Program-made: the position numbers and the translations under genes
Source of the DNA: Pseudomonas sp. efr-133-TYG-5
Lineage (GTDB): Bacteria; Pseudomonadota; Gammaproteobacteria; Pseudomonadales; Pseudomonadaceae
Reading direction: 5' to 3'
Length of the DNA: 64,000 nucleotides
Assembly (NCBI RefSeq): GCF_030209175.1
Contig: NZ_JARVSM010000005.1
Span: forward strand, 1-64,000
The notes under the pieces: generated by a model
What the model was told of the DNA's origin: nothing
What the model saw: the letters and a program-made list of their open reading frames with translations, nothing else
Databases searched by the model: none
Shown: positions 8,624-18,145 of the stretch, piece by piece
Layout of the letters: the number at the start of each line of letters is the position of its first letter
Position numbering within the stretch: the stretch's first letter is position 1

Positions 8624-10123
8624 ATGATCGCGAGCCGTACCCCACCCTCCACGGGCAAGACCGGACGCCCCGAGCGGCTGTTGATCCTGGGCAGCCTGCT
8701 GAGCGTGATCGCGATTGTCTGCATCGTCACCTTCCTGCTGATCCGCGAACATGCCAGCGCCCAGGAGGCGGCCACCCGTGGCGCCACCACCATCGCCCAG
8801 TTGATCGACGCCGATGTACTGCGCACCGTCGAGCTGTACGACCTGACGCTGCAAGGGCTGATCGCCGCGGCCCAGCGCGAGGACCTGAAGAATGTCTCGC
8901 CGTCGATCCGCCATCTGGCGTTGTTCGACCGCTCCACCACGGCGCGCTTCAAGGGTGACATCCTGCTGCTGGACAAGCACGGCGACGTGATCGCCGATTC
9001 CTCGCGGATCGAGCCCAAACCGGGCAACTTCGCCGACCGCGATTATTTCCTCGCCCATGCCTTCAATCGCGACGCCGGCATGTTCATCAGCCGCCCGTTC
9101 AAAACCCGCTGCGACTGCGAATACGCCGATCAGTGGCGGATCAGTTTCAGTCGGCGGATGTCCTCCGAGACCGGTGAATTCATCGGCGTGGCCGTGGCGT
9201 CGATGAAGCTCGATTACTTCGACGAACTGTTCAACAGCCTCGACATCGGCAGCGACAGCACGCTGAACATCATCAATGACGACGGCGTGCTGCTGGCGCA
9301 GAAGCCCTACCTGCAACGCGACTCGATCGGCAAGAGCTTCGCCACCCGGCCGAACGTGGTGCGCATCCTGCGCGAGGGCAATGGCAGCTTCAGCAGCGTC
9401 TCGAGCATCGACCAGCAGAAACGGCTCTACACCTACTCGCGGGTCGGCAACCTGCCGTTGACGGTGATCGTTGCGCTGTCCAGCGATGAGGTGTTCGCCG
9501 CCTGGCGGCGTACGGCGCTGCTGATCAGCGGCGCCACCGGCGTGCTGTGCATCGGCCTGCTATGGCTGACCTGGCTGCTGGCCCGCGAGTTGCGCCTGCG
9601 TCATCGCGCGGAACGCGAACTGGCGCAACTGGCGGCCACCGATGACCTCACGGGCGTGGCCAACCGGCGCATGCTCGACCAGTCCCTGCGCCATGAGTGG
9701 TTCCGCGCCCAGCGTTCCGGCAAGCCGTTGTCGGTGATGATGATCGACGCCGACCACTTCAAGGCTTTCAACGATCGCCACGGGCACCAGGCCGGGGATC
9801 AGGCGCTGCGCGATCTGGCCCGGGTGATCAGCGCCAACGTGCGACGTCCGGCGGATCTGGTGGCGCGTTATGGCGGTGAGGAGTTCTCGGTGATCCTCGC
9901 CGAAACCGATGGCGCCGGCGCGCGGCAGATTGCCGAGCATATCCGCGAAGCGGTGCAGCAGTTGCCGTGGGTCGAAGGCGCCGAGCGGGCCATGACGGTG
10001 AGCATCGGCATCAGCACCTGGACCACCCGCAGCGAGAGCACGCTGGAGCAGCTGTTGTTCGCGGCGGACAAGGCCCTGTACCAGGCCAAGGAAAGCGGAC
10101 GCAACCGGGTGGTCGCTGGCTGA
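8624..10123 (+). CDS. Membrane-anchored diguanylate cyclase with periplasmic Cache-type sensor
   Basis: This 499-residue protein makes cyclic-di-GMP from two GTP. TM1 is at about residues 20-42. An extracytoplasmic double-Cache/PDC-like domain follows (about 45-300; motifs such as ADRDYFLAHAF and ISFSRRMSS). TM2 is at about 303-325. The C-terminal GGDEF domain starts at LAATDDLTGVANRR. The active-site motif is GGEEF at 417-421. The product-inhibition I-site RxxD (RPAD) lies five residues before it, so the enzyme should be active and feedback-inhibited. A CDCEY cysteine pair in the sensor domain is unusual and may form a disulfide or bind metal. It converges on lpxC. The ligand is unknown. Confidence 0.93.
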   Translation: MIASRTPPSTGKTGRPERLLILGSLLSVIAIVCIVTFLLIREHASAQEAATRGATTIAQLIDADVLRTVELYDLTLQGLIAAAQREDLKNVSPSIRHLALFDRSTTARFKGDILLLDKHGDVIADSSRIEPKPGNFADRDYFLAHAFNRDAGMFISRPFKTRCDCEYADQWRISFSRRMSSETGEFIGVAVASMKLDYFDELFNSLDIGSDSTLNIINDDGVLLAQKPYLQRDSIGKSFATRPNVVRILREGNGSFSSVSSIDQQKRLYTYSRVGNLPLTVIVALSSDEVFAAWRRTALLISGATGVLCIGLLWLTWLLARELRLRHRAERELAQLAATDDLTGVANRRMLDQSLRHEWFRAQRSGKPLSVMMIDADHFKAFNDRHGHQAGDQALRDLARVISANVRRPADLVARYGGEEFSVILAETDGAGARQIAEHIREAVQQLPWVEGAERAMTVSIGISTWTTRSESTLEQLLFAADKALYQAKESGRNRVVAG

Positions 10124-10179
10124 GTGGAGCGCAGGTTTGCAGCGAAAAACCGCAGTCGTGCACAGCACACGGCGGACAT

Positions 10180-10204
10180 AAAAAAAGGCCACCCGAGGGT
10201 GGCC
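10180..10204 (-). terminator. Rho-independent terminator of lpxC (end of dcw cluster)
   Basis: GGCCACCC and GGGTGGCC form an 8-bp stem with a 2-base centre. On the minus strand the stem is followed by at least seven T. The other side has a weaker run and may also stop the converging diguanylate cyclase transcript. Confidence 0.88.
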
Positions 10205-10230
10205 TTCAAAAAACTAGAGAGGTTTTTTAC

Positions 10231-11142
10231 TTACACGGCCGCAACCGGGCGCATGTAAGAGATTGGTGCGGTGCTGGCGTCTTCGAACGTCACGACTTCC
10301 CAGGCATCTTTCTGCTCAATCAACTTGCGCAGGAGCTGGTTGTTCAGTGCGTGACCGGACTTGAAGCCCTTGAACTCACCAATCAGGCTGTTGCCCAGCA
10401 GGTACAGGTCGCCAATCGCATCGAGGATCTTGTGCTTGACGAATTCGTCTTCGTAGCGAAGGCCGTCTTCGTTAAGTACGCCATCGGAATCGACCACGAT
10501 CGCGTTTTCCACGCTGCCGCCGAGTGCGAGGTTCTGCTTGCGCAGGTACTCGATGTCACTCATGAAACCGAAAGTACGCGCGCGGCTGACTTCTTTTACG
10601 AACGAAGTGCTGGAAAAGTCCACGCTTGCACTTTGCGTGCGGTCCCGGAAAACCGGGTGATCGAAATCGATCTCGAAGCTCACCTTGAACCCTTCGAAAG
10701 GGACGAAAGTGGCGCGCTTGTCGCCGTCTTCCACTGTCACTTCACGCAGGATGCGGATGAATTTCTTGGCGGCGTCCTGTTCTTCCAGGCCTGCCGATTG
10801 AATCAGGAATACGAAGGGTCCGGCGCTGCCATCCATGATCGGGACTTCGGACGCGGAGAGCTCGACGTAGGCGTTATCGATGCCCAGGCCAGCCATGGCC
10901 GAGAGCAAGTGCTCTACCGTGTCCACTTTGACGTCACCATTTACCAGGGTGGTCGACATAGTGGTTTCACCGACGTTTTCCGCGCGGGCAGGAATCTGCA
11001 CCACAGGGTCGAGGTCAGCGCGACAAAACACAATGCCAGTGTCGACAGGCGCAGGCTTGAGGGTCAGATAGACCTTCTCCCCGGAGTGCAGGCCGACACC
11101 TGTGGCACGGATAATATTCTTCAGGGTGCGTTGTTTAATCAT
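10231..11142 (-). CDS. lpxC: UDP-3-O-acyl-N-acetylglucosamine deacetylase
   Basis: LpxC is the zinc enzyme that commits UDP-3-O-acyl-GlcNAc to lipid A synthesis. It has 303 residues, the normal length. The family zinc ligands are present: the His in VEHLLSAM and the His/Asp pair in KHKILDAIGD. The catalytic His is in SGHALNN, and the MDGSAGPF loop is conserved. The C-terminus (YMRPVAAV) is short and non-polar, the region that in enterobacteria carries the FtsH degradation signal; whether it acts so here is not known. The gene is last in the division cluster, 112 bases after ftsZ, with a likely promoter of its own in that gap. Confidence 0.98.
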   Translation of the reverse strand: MIKQRTLKNIIRATGVGLHSGEKVYLTLKPAPVDTGIVFCRADLDPVVQIPARAENVGETTMSTTLVNGDVKVDTVEHLLSAMAGLGIDNAYVELSASEVPIMDGSAGPFVFLIQSAGLEEQDAAKKFIRILREVTVEDGDKRATFVPFEGFKVSFEIDFDHPVFRDRTQSASVDFSSTSFVKEVSRARTFGFMSDIEYLRKQNLALGGSVENAIVVDSDGVLNEDGLRYEDEFVKHKILDAIGDLYLLGNSLIGEFKGFKSGHALNNQLLRKLIEQKDAWEVVTFEDASTAPISYMRPVAAV

Positions 11143-11194
11143 GGCATGGGCCGCTTCAGCGCAAATTGCGAACTGGTATCAACAAAGGCTGGCG

Positions 11195-11203
11195 ATGATA
11201 GCA
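11195..11203 (-). promoter_or_regulatory. Candidate extended -10 promoter of lpxC
   Basis: Minus strand reads TGCTATCAT (extended -10 TGn plus TATCAT) about 55 bases before the lpxC start. No good -35 is seen at 17 bases, consistent with an extended -10 promoter. lpxC is also separately transcribed in E. coli. Confidence 0.45.
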
Positions 11204-11254
11204 GACCGAGCCTTTGCTGAACACCAATCACCCGAATACCCCTGATACATTTCA

Positions 11255-12451
11255 TCAATCGGCCTGACGACGCAGGAAAGCCGGGATGTCCAGGTAGTCC
11301 AGGTCATCCTGCGGATTCATCTTCGCGGCAGTCGCAGCACCGGCCTGAGCCTGGTTGCGCATGACGGTCGGACGATCCAGGTCACGGTAGTTCACCGCTG
11401 GAGCTTCCTGACGAGCGGGTGCCGGCTGTTGCACCTGGGCAGCTGCCATCGAGGTGTGGACGGTGTTGTCGATGACCTTCACAGGCTTCTCGATTTTCGC
11501 GCCCAGACCGGTGGCAACCACGGTCACGTGCAGTTCGTCGCGCATGTCCGGATCGATCACGGTACCGACCTTGACCATCGCGTGCTCGGAAGCGAAGGCT
11601 TCGATGATGCTACCCACGTCGGAGTACTCACCCAGGGACAGGTCAGGACCGGCGGTGATGTTCACCAGGATGCCGCGTGCGCCTTGCAGGTTCACGTCTT
11701 CCAGCAGCGGGTTGCGGATGGCCGCTTCGGTCGCTTCACGTGCACGGTTCGGACCGCTGGCGCAGCCAGTGCCCATCATCGCCATGCCCATTTCGCTCAT
11801 CACGGTACGCACGTCGGCGAAGTCGACGTTGATCATGCCCGGACGCTTGATGATGTCGGAGATACCGCGCACGGCACCGGCCAGAACATCGTCAGCCTTG
11901 GCGAAAGCCGACAAGAGGCTGGCGTCCTTGCCGAGGATGGTCAGCAGTTTTTCGTTCGGAATGGTGATCAGCGAGTCGACGCTTTCCGAGAGCATGCGGA
12001 TGCCTTCGTCGGCGATCTGCATACGCTTGCGGCCTTCGAACGGGAACGGACGGGTCACCACCGCAACGGTGAGGATGCCCATTTCCTTGGCCACTTCGGC
12101 GATGATCGGCGCAGCACCGGTACCGGTACCACCGCCCATGCCAGTGGTGATGAACACCATGTTGGTGCCGGCCAGCACTTCAGCGATGCGCTCGCGATCT
12201 TCCAGCGCAGCCTGACGGCCGACTTCCGGGTTGGCACCGGCGCCCAGGCCTTTGGTCACGCCGGTACCCAGTTGCAGGATGGTCCGCGCGCCGATGTTTT
12301 TCAGCGCTTGAGCATCGGTGTTGGCGCAGATGAATTCGACGCCTTCGATGTTGCTCTTGACCATGTGGTTGACAGCGTTGCCGCCGCCACCGCCAACACC
12401 GATAACTTTGATTACCGGGCTTGCGGGGATGTTGTCTACGAGTTCGAACAT
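11255..12451 (-). CDS. ftsZ: Cell division tubulin homologue FtsZ
   Basis: FtsZ is the GTPase that polymerises into the Z-ring at midcell. It has 398 residues. The GTP-binding tubulin signature GGGTGTGAAP is intact, as is the T7 synergy loop (NVDFADVRTVM). After a variable linker of about 50 residues the protein ends in LDIPAFLRRQAD, the conserved tail that binds FtsA and ZipA. A strong AAGGAGAGGG site precedes the ATG by 4-5 bases, fitting the high level of FtsZ needed. A 68-base gap separates it from ftsA. Confidence 0.99.
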   Translation of the reverse strand: MFELVDNIPASPVIKVIGVGGGGGNAVNHMVKSNIEGVEFICANTDAQALKNIGARTILQLGTGVTKGLGAGANPEVGRQAALEDRERIAEVLAGTNMVFITTGMGGGTGTGAAPIIAEVAKEMGILTVAVVTRPFPFEGRKRMQIADEGIRMLSESVDSLITIPNEKLLTILGKDASLLSAFAKADDVLAGAVRGISDIIKRPGMINVDFADVRTVMSEMGMAMMGTGCASGPNRAREATEAAIRNPLLEDVNLQGARGILVNITAGPDLSLGEYSDVGSIIEAFASEHAMVKVGTVIDPDMRDELHVTVVATGLGAKIEKPVKVIDNTVHTSMAAAQVQQPAPARQEAPAVNYRDLDRPTVMRNQAQAGAATAAKMNPQDDLDYLDIPAFLRRQAD

Positions 12452-12519
12452 TTTCCCTCTCCTTACATTCTCTAGTTTTTTCGCCTACTGCATTTTTGTC
12501 GCGGTGTTGCGGTAAAGCG

Positions 12520-13779
12520 TTAGAAGTTGCCTTGAACCCACTTCTTCAATCGGTCCAGCAACGGCGCTTGCGGCTCTTCGTTGCTGTAGCTGTCGCGGCT
12601 GCCGATGCCCGAGAACGAGATCCCGTCGGACTGCTTCTGCAGGCCGTACATCAACAAGCCCACGCCAGTGGAATAAATCGGGTTGCGCACCACGTCATCC
12701 AGACCCTTCACGCCGTGCGGCACGCCGAGGCGCACCGGCATGTGGAAGATTTCCTCGGCCAGCTCGGTCGCACCTTCCATCTTCGACGTACCGCCGGTGA
12801 GGACGATGCCCGCCGGGATCAGGTCTTCGTAGCCGCTGCGACGCAGTTCGGCCTGGATCAGGGTGAACAGCTCGTCGTAGCGCGGCTCGACCACTTCGGC
12901 CAGGGCCTGGCGCGACAGTTCGCGCGGTGGACGGTCGCCGACGCTCGGCACCTTGATGGTTTCACCGGCGCCGGCCAGTTTGGCCAGGGCGCAGGCGTAG
13001 CGGATCTTGATCTCTTCGGCGTACTGGGTCGGGGTGCGCAACGCCATGGCGATGTCGTTGGTCACCTGGTCACCGGCAATCGGGATCACCGCGGTGTGGC
13101 GGATCGCGCCTTCGGTGAAGATCGCGATGTCGGTGGTGCCACCGCCGATGTCGACCAGGCACACGCCCAACTCTTTTTCGTCGTCGGTCAGCACCGAGTA
13201 GGCCGACGCCAGTTGCTCGAGGATGATGTCGTCGATTTCCAGACCGCAGCGACGCACGCATTTTTCAATGTTCTGCGCGGCGTTGACGGCACAGGTGACC
13301 ACATGGACCTTGGCTTCCAGACGCACGCCGGACATGCCCAGCGGCTCACGCACGCCTTCCTGGTTATCGATCACGTAATCCTGCGGCAGGGTGTGCAGCA
13401 CGCGCTGGTCGGCCGGGATCGCCACGGCCTGGGCCGCGTCGAGCACGCGCTCGAGGTCCGCCGAGCTGACTTCGCGATCACGGATCGCGACGATGCCGTG
13501 GGAGTTCAGGCTGCGGATGTGATTGCCGGCCACGCCGACGAATGCCGAGTGAATGCGGCAACCAGCCATCAGCTGGGCTTCCTCGATCGCGCGCTGGATC
13601 GACTGCACGGTGGACTCGATGTTCACCACCACGCCTTTCTTCAGGCCGCGGGACGGATGCGTACCGATCCCGACGATTTCCAGCGTGCCGTCGTCCGCGA
13701 CCTCGCCGACCAGCGCCACCACCTTGGAGGTGCCGATATCGAGACCGACGATCATTTTGCCGCTTTGCACGTTTGCCAT
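12520..13779 (-). CDS. ftsA: Cell division actin-like protein FtsA
   Basis: FtsA is an actin-fold ATPase of 419 residues that tethers FtsZ filaments to the membrane and signals to the septal synthase. Phosphate-binding loops are visible (VGLDIGTSKV near residue 12 and VDIGGGTTDIAIF near 205), with the 1C subdomain between them. The C-terminal amphipathic membrane helix is LDRLKKWVQGNF. The start is ATG 13779, 15 bases after the ftsQ stop, with GGCAGG as ribosome-binding site. Confidence 0.98.
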   Translation of the reverse strand: MANVQSGKMIVGLDIGTSKVVALVGEVADDGTLEIVGIGTHPSRGLKKGVVVNIESTVQSIQRAIEEAQLMAGCRIHSAFVGVAGNHIRSLNSHGIVAIRDREVSSADLERVLDAAQAVAIPADQRVLHTLPQDYVIDNQEGVREPLGMSGVRLEAKVHVVTCAVNAAQNIEKCVRRCGLEIDDIILEQLASAYSVLTDDEKELGVCLVDIGGGTTDIAIFTEGAIRHTAVIPIAGDQVTNDIAMALRTPTQYAEEIKIRYACALAKLAGAGETIKVPSVGDRPPRELSRQALAEVVEPRYDELFTLIQAELRRSGYEDLIPAGIVLTGGTSKMEGATELAEEIFHMPVRLGVPHGVKGLDDVVRNPIYSTGVGLLMYGLQKQSDGISFSGIGSRDSYSNEEPQAPLLDRLKKWVQGNF

Positions 13780-13794
13780 GGGTCCTGCCTCTTC

Positions 13795-14661
13795 TTAATT
13801 CTTTGCGACAGCGGGTTGGGCTGTCGTCGGCGCTACTGGTTCCCGCCAGCCAACGGCGAGGCCGTTGGCGTAGCGCAGATCGATGCGCGCAATGTTCGTA
13901 ATCTGTTCTTTGAGCGTCTTGTCATAGATGGCAATGAAGCGGCGCATCTTTTCCACCAGGTTGCCGCGGCCCAGCAGCAGTTCGATGCCCGGACCGGCAC
14001 TGCCGGCGCCGGTGGTCAGGAACCAGCTGCCACGTTCACGCAGCTCCAGGCGCGCAATCGAGAAGCCCAATGGCCTGAGCATCTGGCTCAGCACCTGGTA
14101 CTGCTGCATCACTTGCTGCTGGGCCCGCTGCGGGCCGAACAGCTGTGGCAGGTGTTCGTAGTTCGCCAGTTCCTTGGGCGTGAACGCCTGGCCCTGGTTG
14201 TTGAGCAGCGACTCGTCGCCCCAACGGGCCACGGGCAGTTGCTCCTCGAGGCGGATCACCACCTGGTCCGGCCACACCCGGCGCACTTCGGCGTGAGCGA
14301 TCCACGGCATCTGCTCCAGCTCGGTGCGCATGCTCGCCAGGTCGATGGTGAAGAAGCTCGACGCCACGTACGGGGCGATGCGCTGCTGTACCGCCTGCTG
14401 GCTGATGTAGCTGAGGTCGCCCTGCACGGCGATCTTGGTGATCGGCCGGTCGGCATACGGCAACAGGCGCTGGGCGCCTTCATAGGTGCCGAAACCGAGC
14501 GCCACCAGCAACACCGGCCAGAACAGCGCTTTGAGGAAGCCGAAATTGGCTTTGGGCAGGCGCGCGGACATCGGCTCTTTGGCCACCATTCGGCTGGCAC
14601 CCCGTGGCACCGGCTTGCGGCCGGGTGCGGGAGGCTGATGTCGGAGCTGTGCGCCTTGCAT
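13795..14661 (-). CDS. ftsQ: Cell division protein FtsQ
   Basis: FtsQ is a bitopic divisome protein of 289 residues that recruits FtsB-FtsL. I chose ATG 14661, 4 bases after the ddlB stop and with a CGAGG site. A longer reading from 14739 would run into ddlB. The protein has a basic cytoplasmic tail of about 45 residues, one TM segment (FLKALFWPVLLVALGFGTY), a POTRA domain (ITKIAVQGDLSYISQQAVQQ) and a beta domain with PWIAHAEVRRVWPDQVVIRL. Confidence 0.95.
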   Translation of the reverse strand: MQGAQLRHQPPAPGRKPVPRGASRMVAKEPMSARLPKANFGFLKALFWPVLLVALGFGTYEGAQRLLPYADRPITKIAVQGDLSYISQQAVQQRIAPYVASSFFTIDLASMRTELEQMPWIAHAEVRRVWPDQVVIRLEEQLPVARWGDESLLNNQGQAFTPKELANYEHLPQLFGPQRAQQQVMQQYQVLSQMLRPLGFSIARLELRERGSWFLTTGAGSAGPGIELLLGRGNLVEKMRRFIAIYDKTLKEQITNIARIDLRYANGLAVGWREPVAPTTAQPAVAKN

Positions 14662-14665
14662 CGTC

Positions 14666-15625
14666 TTAACCTCGAGGTGCTTCAACACTGGCGGCCAGAA
14701 TGGCCAGAACCAGTTGCTGGAAATCCAGACCGGCAGCACGCGCCGCCATCGGCACCAGGCTGTGATCGGTCATGCCCGGAGCGGTGTTGACTTCCAGGAA
14801 CCAGAACTGCCCGTCGGCGTCCTGCATCACGTCCGCCCTGCCCCAACCGGCAATACCCAGCGCCTCACAGGCCTTGGCCGTGAGGTCCATGAGTTCCTGC
14901 TCCTTGGCGGCGTCCAGCCCGCACGGAATGCGGTACTGGGTATCGTTGGCGATGTACTTGGCGTCGTAGTCGTAGAACGTGTGCGGTGTACCCAGGGCGA
15001 TAGGAGGCAACACCTGGTCACGCAGGGTGGCGATGGTGAACTCCGGACCTTGAATCCATTGCTCGACCAAGACTTGCGAATCGTAGGTACTGGCCGCTTT
15101 CCAGGCGTCGATCAACTCGGACGCGGAAGTCACTTTGGCCATCCCGATACTTGAACCTTCATGCGCCGGTTTGACGATCAAAGGCAAGCCCAGTTCCGTC
15201 ACCGCCGAAATACAATCGGCTTCGCTGCACAGTACGGCGTGACGCGGCGTCGGAATCCCGAGGCTGTGCCAGACCTGCTTGGTGCGCAGTTTGTCCATGG
15301 CCAGCGCGGAAGCGAGGATACCGCTGCCGGTGTAGGGAATGCCGGCGCATTCGAGCAGGCCCTGCATGGAGCCGTCTTCACCGCCACGGCCGTGGAGAAT
15401 GATGAACGCACGGTCGATCTTTTCGCTGAGCAGACGCTGCAGCAAATCCTCGCCGACGTCGATGCCGAACGCGTCCACGCCAGCGCTTTGCAGGGCCTCG
15501 AGCACGGCCTTGCCGGATTTCAGCGAAACCTCGCGCTCGGCACTCAGGCCGCCGTACAGCACGGCGACGCGGCCGAAGTCTTTCGGCGCGATGGTGGAGA
15601 ACAGATTGGCGTAGGCAGCAGTCAT
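14666..15625 (-). CDS. ddlB: D-alanine--D-alanine ligase B
   Basis: DdlB makes the D-Ala-D-Ala dipeptide that MurF adds to the peptidoglycan stem. It is a 319-residue ATP-grasp enzyme. Markers are GGLSAEREVSLKSG at the N-terminus, HGRGGEDG, PAHEGSSIGM of the phosphate loop and the C-terminal FLEVNTAPGMTDHSL metal/ATP site. The start ATG overlaps the murC stop (ATGA). Confidence 0.98.
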   Translation of the reverse strand: MTAAYANLFSTIAPKDFGRVAVLYGGLSAEREVSLKSGKAVLEALQSAGVDAFGIDVGEDLLQRLLSEKIDRAFIILHGRGGEDGSMQGLLECAGIPYTGSGILASALAMDKLRTKQVWHSLGIPTPRHAVLCSEADCISAVTELGLPLIVKPAHEGSSIGMAKVTSASELIDAWKAASTYDSQVLVEQWIQGPEFTIATLRDQVLPPIALGTPHTFYDYDAKYIANDTQYRIPCGLDAAKEQELMDLTAKACEALGIAGWGRADVMQDADGQFWFLEVNTAPGMTDHSLVPMAARAAGLDFQQLVLAILAASVEAPRG

Positions 15626-17082
15626 TTCAACTTCCCCTCGACCGACGCCGCCACGGCGCCAGCGAACAACTCACTTTTCAACAGTTTCGGCGCGAGACCG
15701 CCGATATCACCGGCGCCCTGGCACAACAGGATGTCGCCGGCGCGCAGCAGCGGCTTGACCAGCGGCGCCAGATCGACGCCACGCTCGATGTAGATCGGGT
15801 CGAGCTGACCGCGCTGGCGGATGCTGTTGCACAGCTTGCGGCTGTCGGCACCCGGGATCGGCTCTTCGCCGGCCGGATAGACTTCCATCAGCAGCAGCAC
15901 GTTGGCGTCGGCCAGGACATTGACGAAATCGTCGTACAGGTCGCGGGTGCGGCTGTAGCGGTGCGGCTGGTAGACCATCACCAGGCGGCGCTCCGGCCAG
16001 CCACCGCGCACGGCCTTGATCACCGCCGCCACTTCGGTCGGGTGGTGACCGTAGTCGTCGACCAGCATGACGTTGCCGCCGTCCACCGGCAGTTCGCCGT
16101 AGACCTGGAAGCGTCGGCCGACGCCCTGGAACCCGGACAGGCCCTGGACGATGGCTTCATCGCTGACGCCTTCGTCGCTGGCGATGCAGATGGTCGCCAG
16201 CGAATTGAGGACGTTGTGATTGCCCGGCATGTTCACGGACACGTCCAGCGGCTCACGGTCAGGGCGCAGCACGGTGAAGAAGGTCTGCATGCCTTGCTGG
16301 CGCACGTTGATCGCGCGCACATCGGCGTCTTCGCTGAAGCCATAGGTGACGGTCGGACGCTTGACCAGCGGCAGGATTTCACGCACCACCGGGTCGTCCA
16401 GGCACATCACCGCCAGACCGTAGAACGGCAGGTTGTGCAGGAACTCGACGAAGGTTTTCTTCAGTTTGTTGAAGTCGCCGTCGTAGGTCGCCATGTGGTC
16501 GGCGTCGATGTTGGTGACCACGGCCACCAGCGGTTGCAGGTGCAGGAAACTGGCGTCGCTCTCGTCGGCCTCGGCGATCAGGTAGCGGCTGGTGCCGAGC
16601 TGGGCATTGGTGCCCGCGGCATTCAGCCGGCCACCGATGACGAAGGTCGGATCCAGGCCACCGGCGGCGAATACCGACGCGATCAGACTGGTGGTGGTGG
16701 TCTTGCCATGGGTACCGGCCACGGCAATGCCGTGACGATAGCGCATCAGCTCGGCAAGCATCTCGGCCCGCGGTACCACCGGGATACGGCGTTCCAGCGC
16801 GGTCGCGACTTCCGGGTTCGAGGTATTGACGGCGCTCGACACCACCAGCACATCGGCGGCAGCGGCGTTCTCGGCGCGGTGACCGATGAAAATGTGGGCG
16901 CCGAACGATTCCAGACGCTCGGTGACCGGCGAGGCCTTGAGGTCGGAACCGGACACTTCATAGCCCAGGTTCAGCAACACTTCGGCAATGCCGCACATGC
17001 CCACGCCGCCGATGCCGACGAAGTGGATGCGACGGATCCGGCGCATTTCCGGTTGCGGCATGGCTTTCTGATTCTCAACCAT
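15622..17082 (-). CDS. murC: UDP-N-acetylmuramate--L-alanine ligase
   Basis: MurC adds the first stem-peptide residue, L-Ala, to UDP-MurNAc, using ATP. It has 486 residues from ATG 17082, which overlaps the murG stop by 8 bases. An upstream in-frame reading to 17151 lies inside murG and is unlikely. The UDP-binding Rossmann motif is VGIGGVGMCG, the ATP loop is AGTHGKTTTT, and central Mur-ligase residues are in IAEADESDASF. The length matches Pseudomonas MurC. Confidence 0.97.
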   Translation of the reverse strand: MVENQKAMPQPEMRRIRRIHFVGIGGVGMCGIAEVLLNLGYEVSGSDLKASPVTERLESFGAHIFIGHRAENAAAADVLVVSSAVNTSNPEVATALERRIPVVPRAEMLAELMRYRHGIAVAGTHGKTTTTSLIASVFAAGGLDPTFVIGGRLNAAGTNAQLGTSRYLIAEADESDASFLHLQPLVAVVTNIDADHMATYDGDFNKLKKTFVEFLHNLPFYGLAVMCLDDPVVREILPLVKRPTVTYGFSEDADVRAINVRQQGMQTFFTVLRPDREPLDVSVNMPGNHNVLNSLATICIASDEGVSDEAIVQGLSGFQGVGRRFQVYGELPVDGGNVMLVDDYGHHPTEVAAVIKAVRGGWPERRLVMVYQPHRYSRTRDLYDDFVNVLADANVLLLMEVYPAGEEPIPGADSRKLCNSIRQRGQLDPIYIERGVDLAPLVKPLLRAGDILLCQGAGDIGGLAPKLLKSELFAGAVAASVEGKLK

Positions 17083-18145
17083 GGGCCACCTCCAGACAGG
17101 TATCGACCACACTGCGGGTGGCTTCGGGTTTCGCCAGACGGCGGGCCGCACGGGCCATTTCTTCGAGTCGTTGCGGTTGCATCAAGACCTCTGTCAGGCG
17201 CGCGGCAAGGTCCGCGGCACCAGTCGTTCTCTGCGGCATCAGGAAGGCAGCGCCTTCACGGGCCAAATAATCGGCGTTGCGGGTCTGGTGATCGTCGATC
17301 GCGTGGGGCAAAGGCACCAGCATCGATGGCAGACCGGCGGCGGCCAGTTCACTGATGGTCAATGCGCCGGCGCGGCACACCACCAAGTCAGCCCAGCCAT
17401 AGGCCTGGGCCATGTCTTTGATGAACGGCTGCACCTGCGCGTCGACGCCGGCGGCGCGGTAGCGCTCTGCAGTCACTTCATCGTGGTTTCTGCCAGCCTG
17501 ATGAAACACTTCCGGACGCAGGTCGGCAGGGACTTGCGCCAGGGCTTCAGGCAGCAACTTGTTCAACGGCTCTGCGCCCAGGCTTCCGCCCAGGATCAGC
17601 AAACGCGCCTTGCGGCCGGCCAGGGCCTGCCGCGGTGTTTCGAGGAACAGCTCGCTGCGCACCGGGTTACCGGTGGTACGGCGGCTGTCCGACAGGGTAA
17701 AGGTGTCGGGGAACGCTTCACACACCCGGGCGGCGAACGGCACCAGCAACCGATTGGCGGTGCCGGCCACGGCGTTCTGCTCGTGGACGATCACCGGCAC
17801 ACCGGCCAGTTTGGCGGCGACGCCGCCAGGACCGGTCACATAACCGCCGAAGCCGACCACGCACACCGGCTGCAGGCGGCGAATGATCGCCCGCGCCTGC
17901 CACACCGACTTGAGCAGCATGAACGGCGCCTTGAGCAGCGACAGCTTGCCTTTGCCGCGCAGGCCGCTGGCGTTGATGCGGTGCAGTTGCAGACCGGCCG
18001 CCGGCACCAGATCGTTCTCGATCCCGCGGGGCGTGCCGAGCCAGTGCACGGTGTAGCCGCGTGCCTGGAACTCGCGGGCACAGGCCAGCGCCGGAAACAC
18101 GTGGCCACCGGTGCCGCCGGCCATGATCAATACGTTAGCGGCCAT
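17075..18145 (-). CDS. murG: UDP-GlcNAc:lipid I N-acetylglucosaminyltransferase MurG
   Basis: MurG turns lipid I into lipid II on the cytoplasmic membrane face. It is a 356-residue GT-B glycosyltransferase (family GT28). The N-terminal glycine loop is MAGGTGGHVFPAL. Further markers are GFGGYVTGPG, VHEQNAVAGTANR and the donor-binding CRAGALTISELAAAGLPS. ATG 18145 was chosen because it begins MAANVLIMAGG as in other pseudomonads. It overlaps ftsW by 11 bases. Confidence 0.98.
   Translation of the reverse strand: MAANVLIMAGGTGGHVFPALACAREFQARGYTVHWLGTPRGIENDLVPAAGLQLHRINASGLRGKGKLSLLKAPFMLLKSVWQARAIIRRLQPVCVVGFGGYVTGPGGVAAKLAGVPVIVHEQNAVAGTANRLLVPFAARVCEAFPDTFTLSDSRRTTGNPVRSELFLETPRQALAGRKARLLILGGSLGAEPLNKLLPEALAQVPADLRPEVFHQAGRNHDEVTAERYRAAGVDAQVQPFIKDMAQAYGWADLVVCRAGALTISELAAAGLPSMLVPLPHAIDDHQTRNADYLAREGAAFLMPQRTTGAADLAARLTEVLMQPQRLEEMARAARRLAKPEATRSVVDTCLEVAHG

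Noticed and set aside
12421..14790. Very long plus-strand open frame (about 789 codons) across ftsZ-ftsA-ftsQ
   Set aside because: It is antisense to three certain genes; such frames arise from the high GC3 bias. Its His/Gln/Arg-rich translation matches no family.
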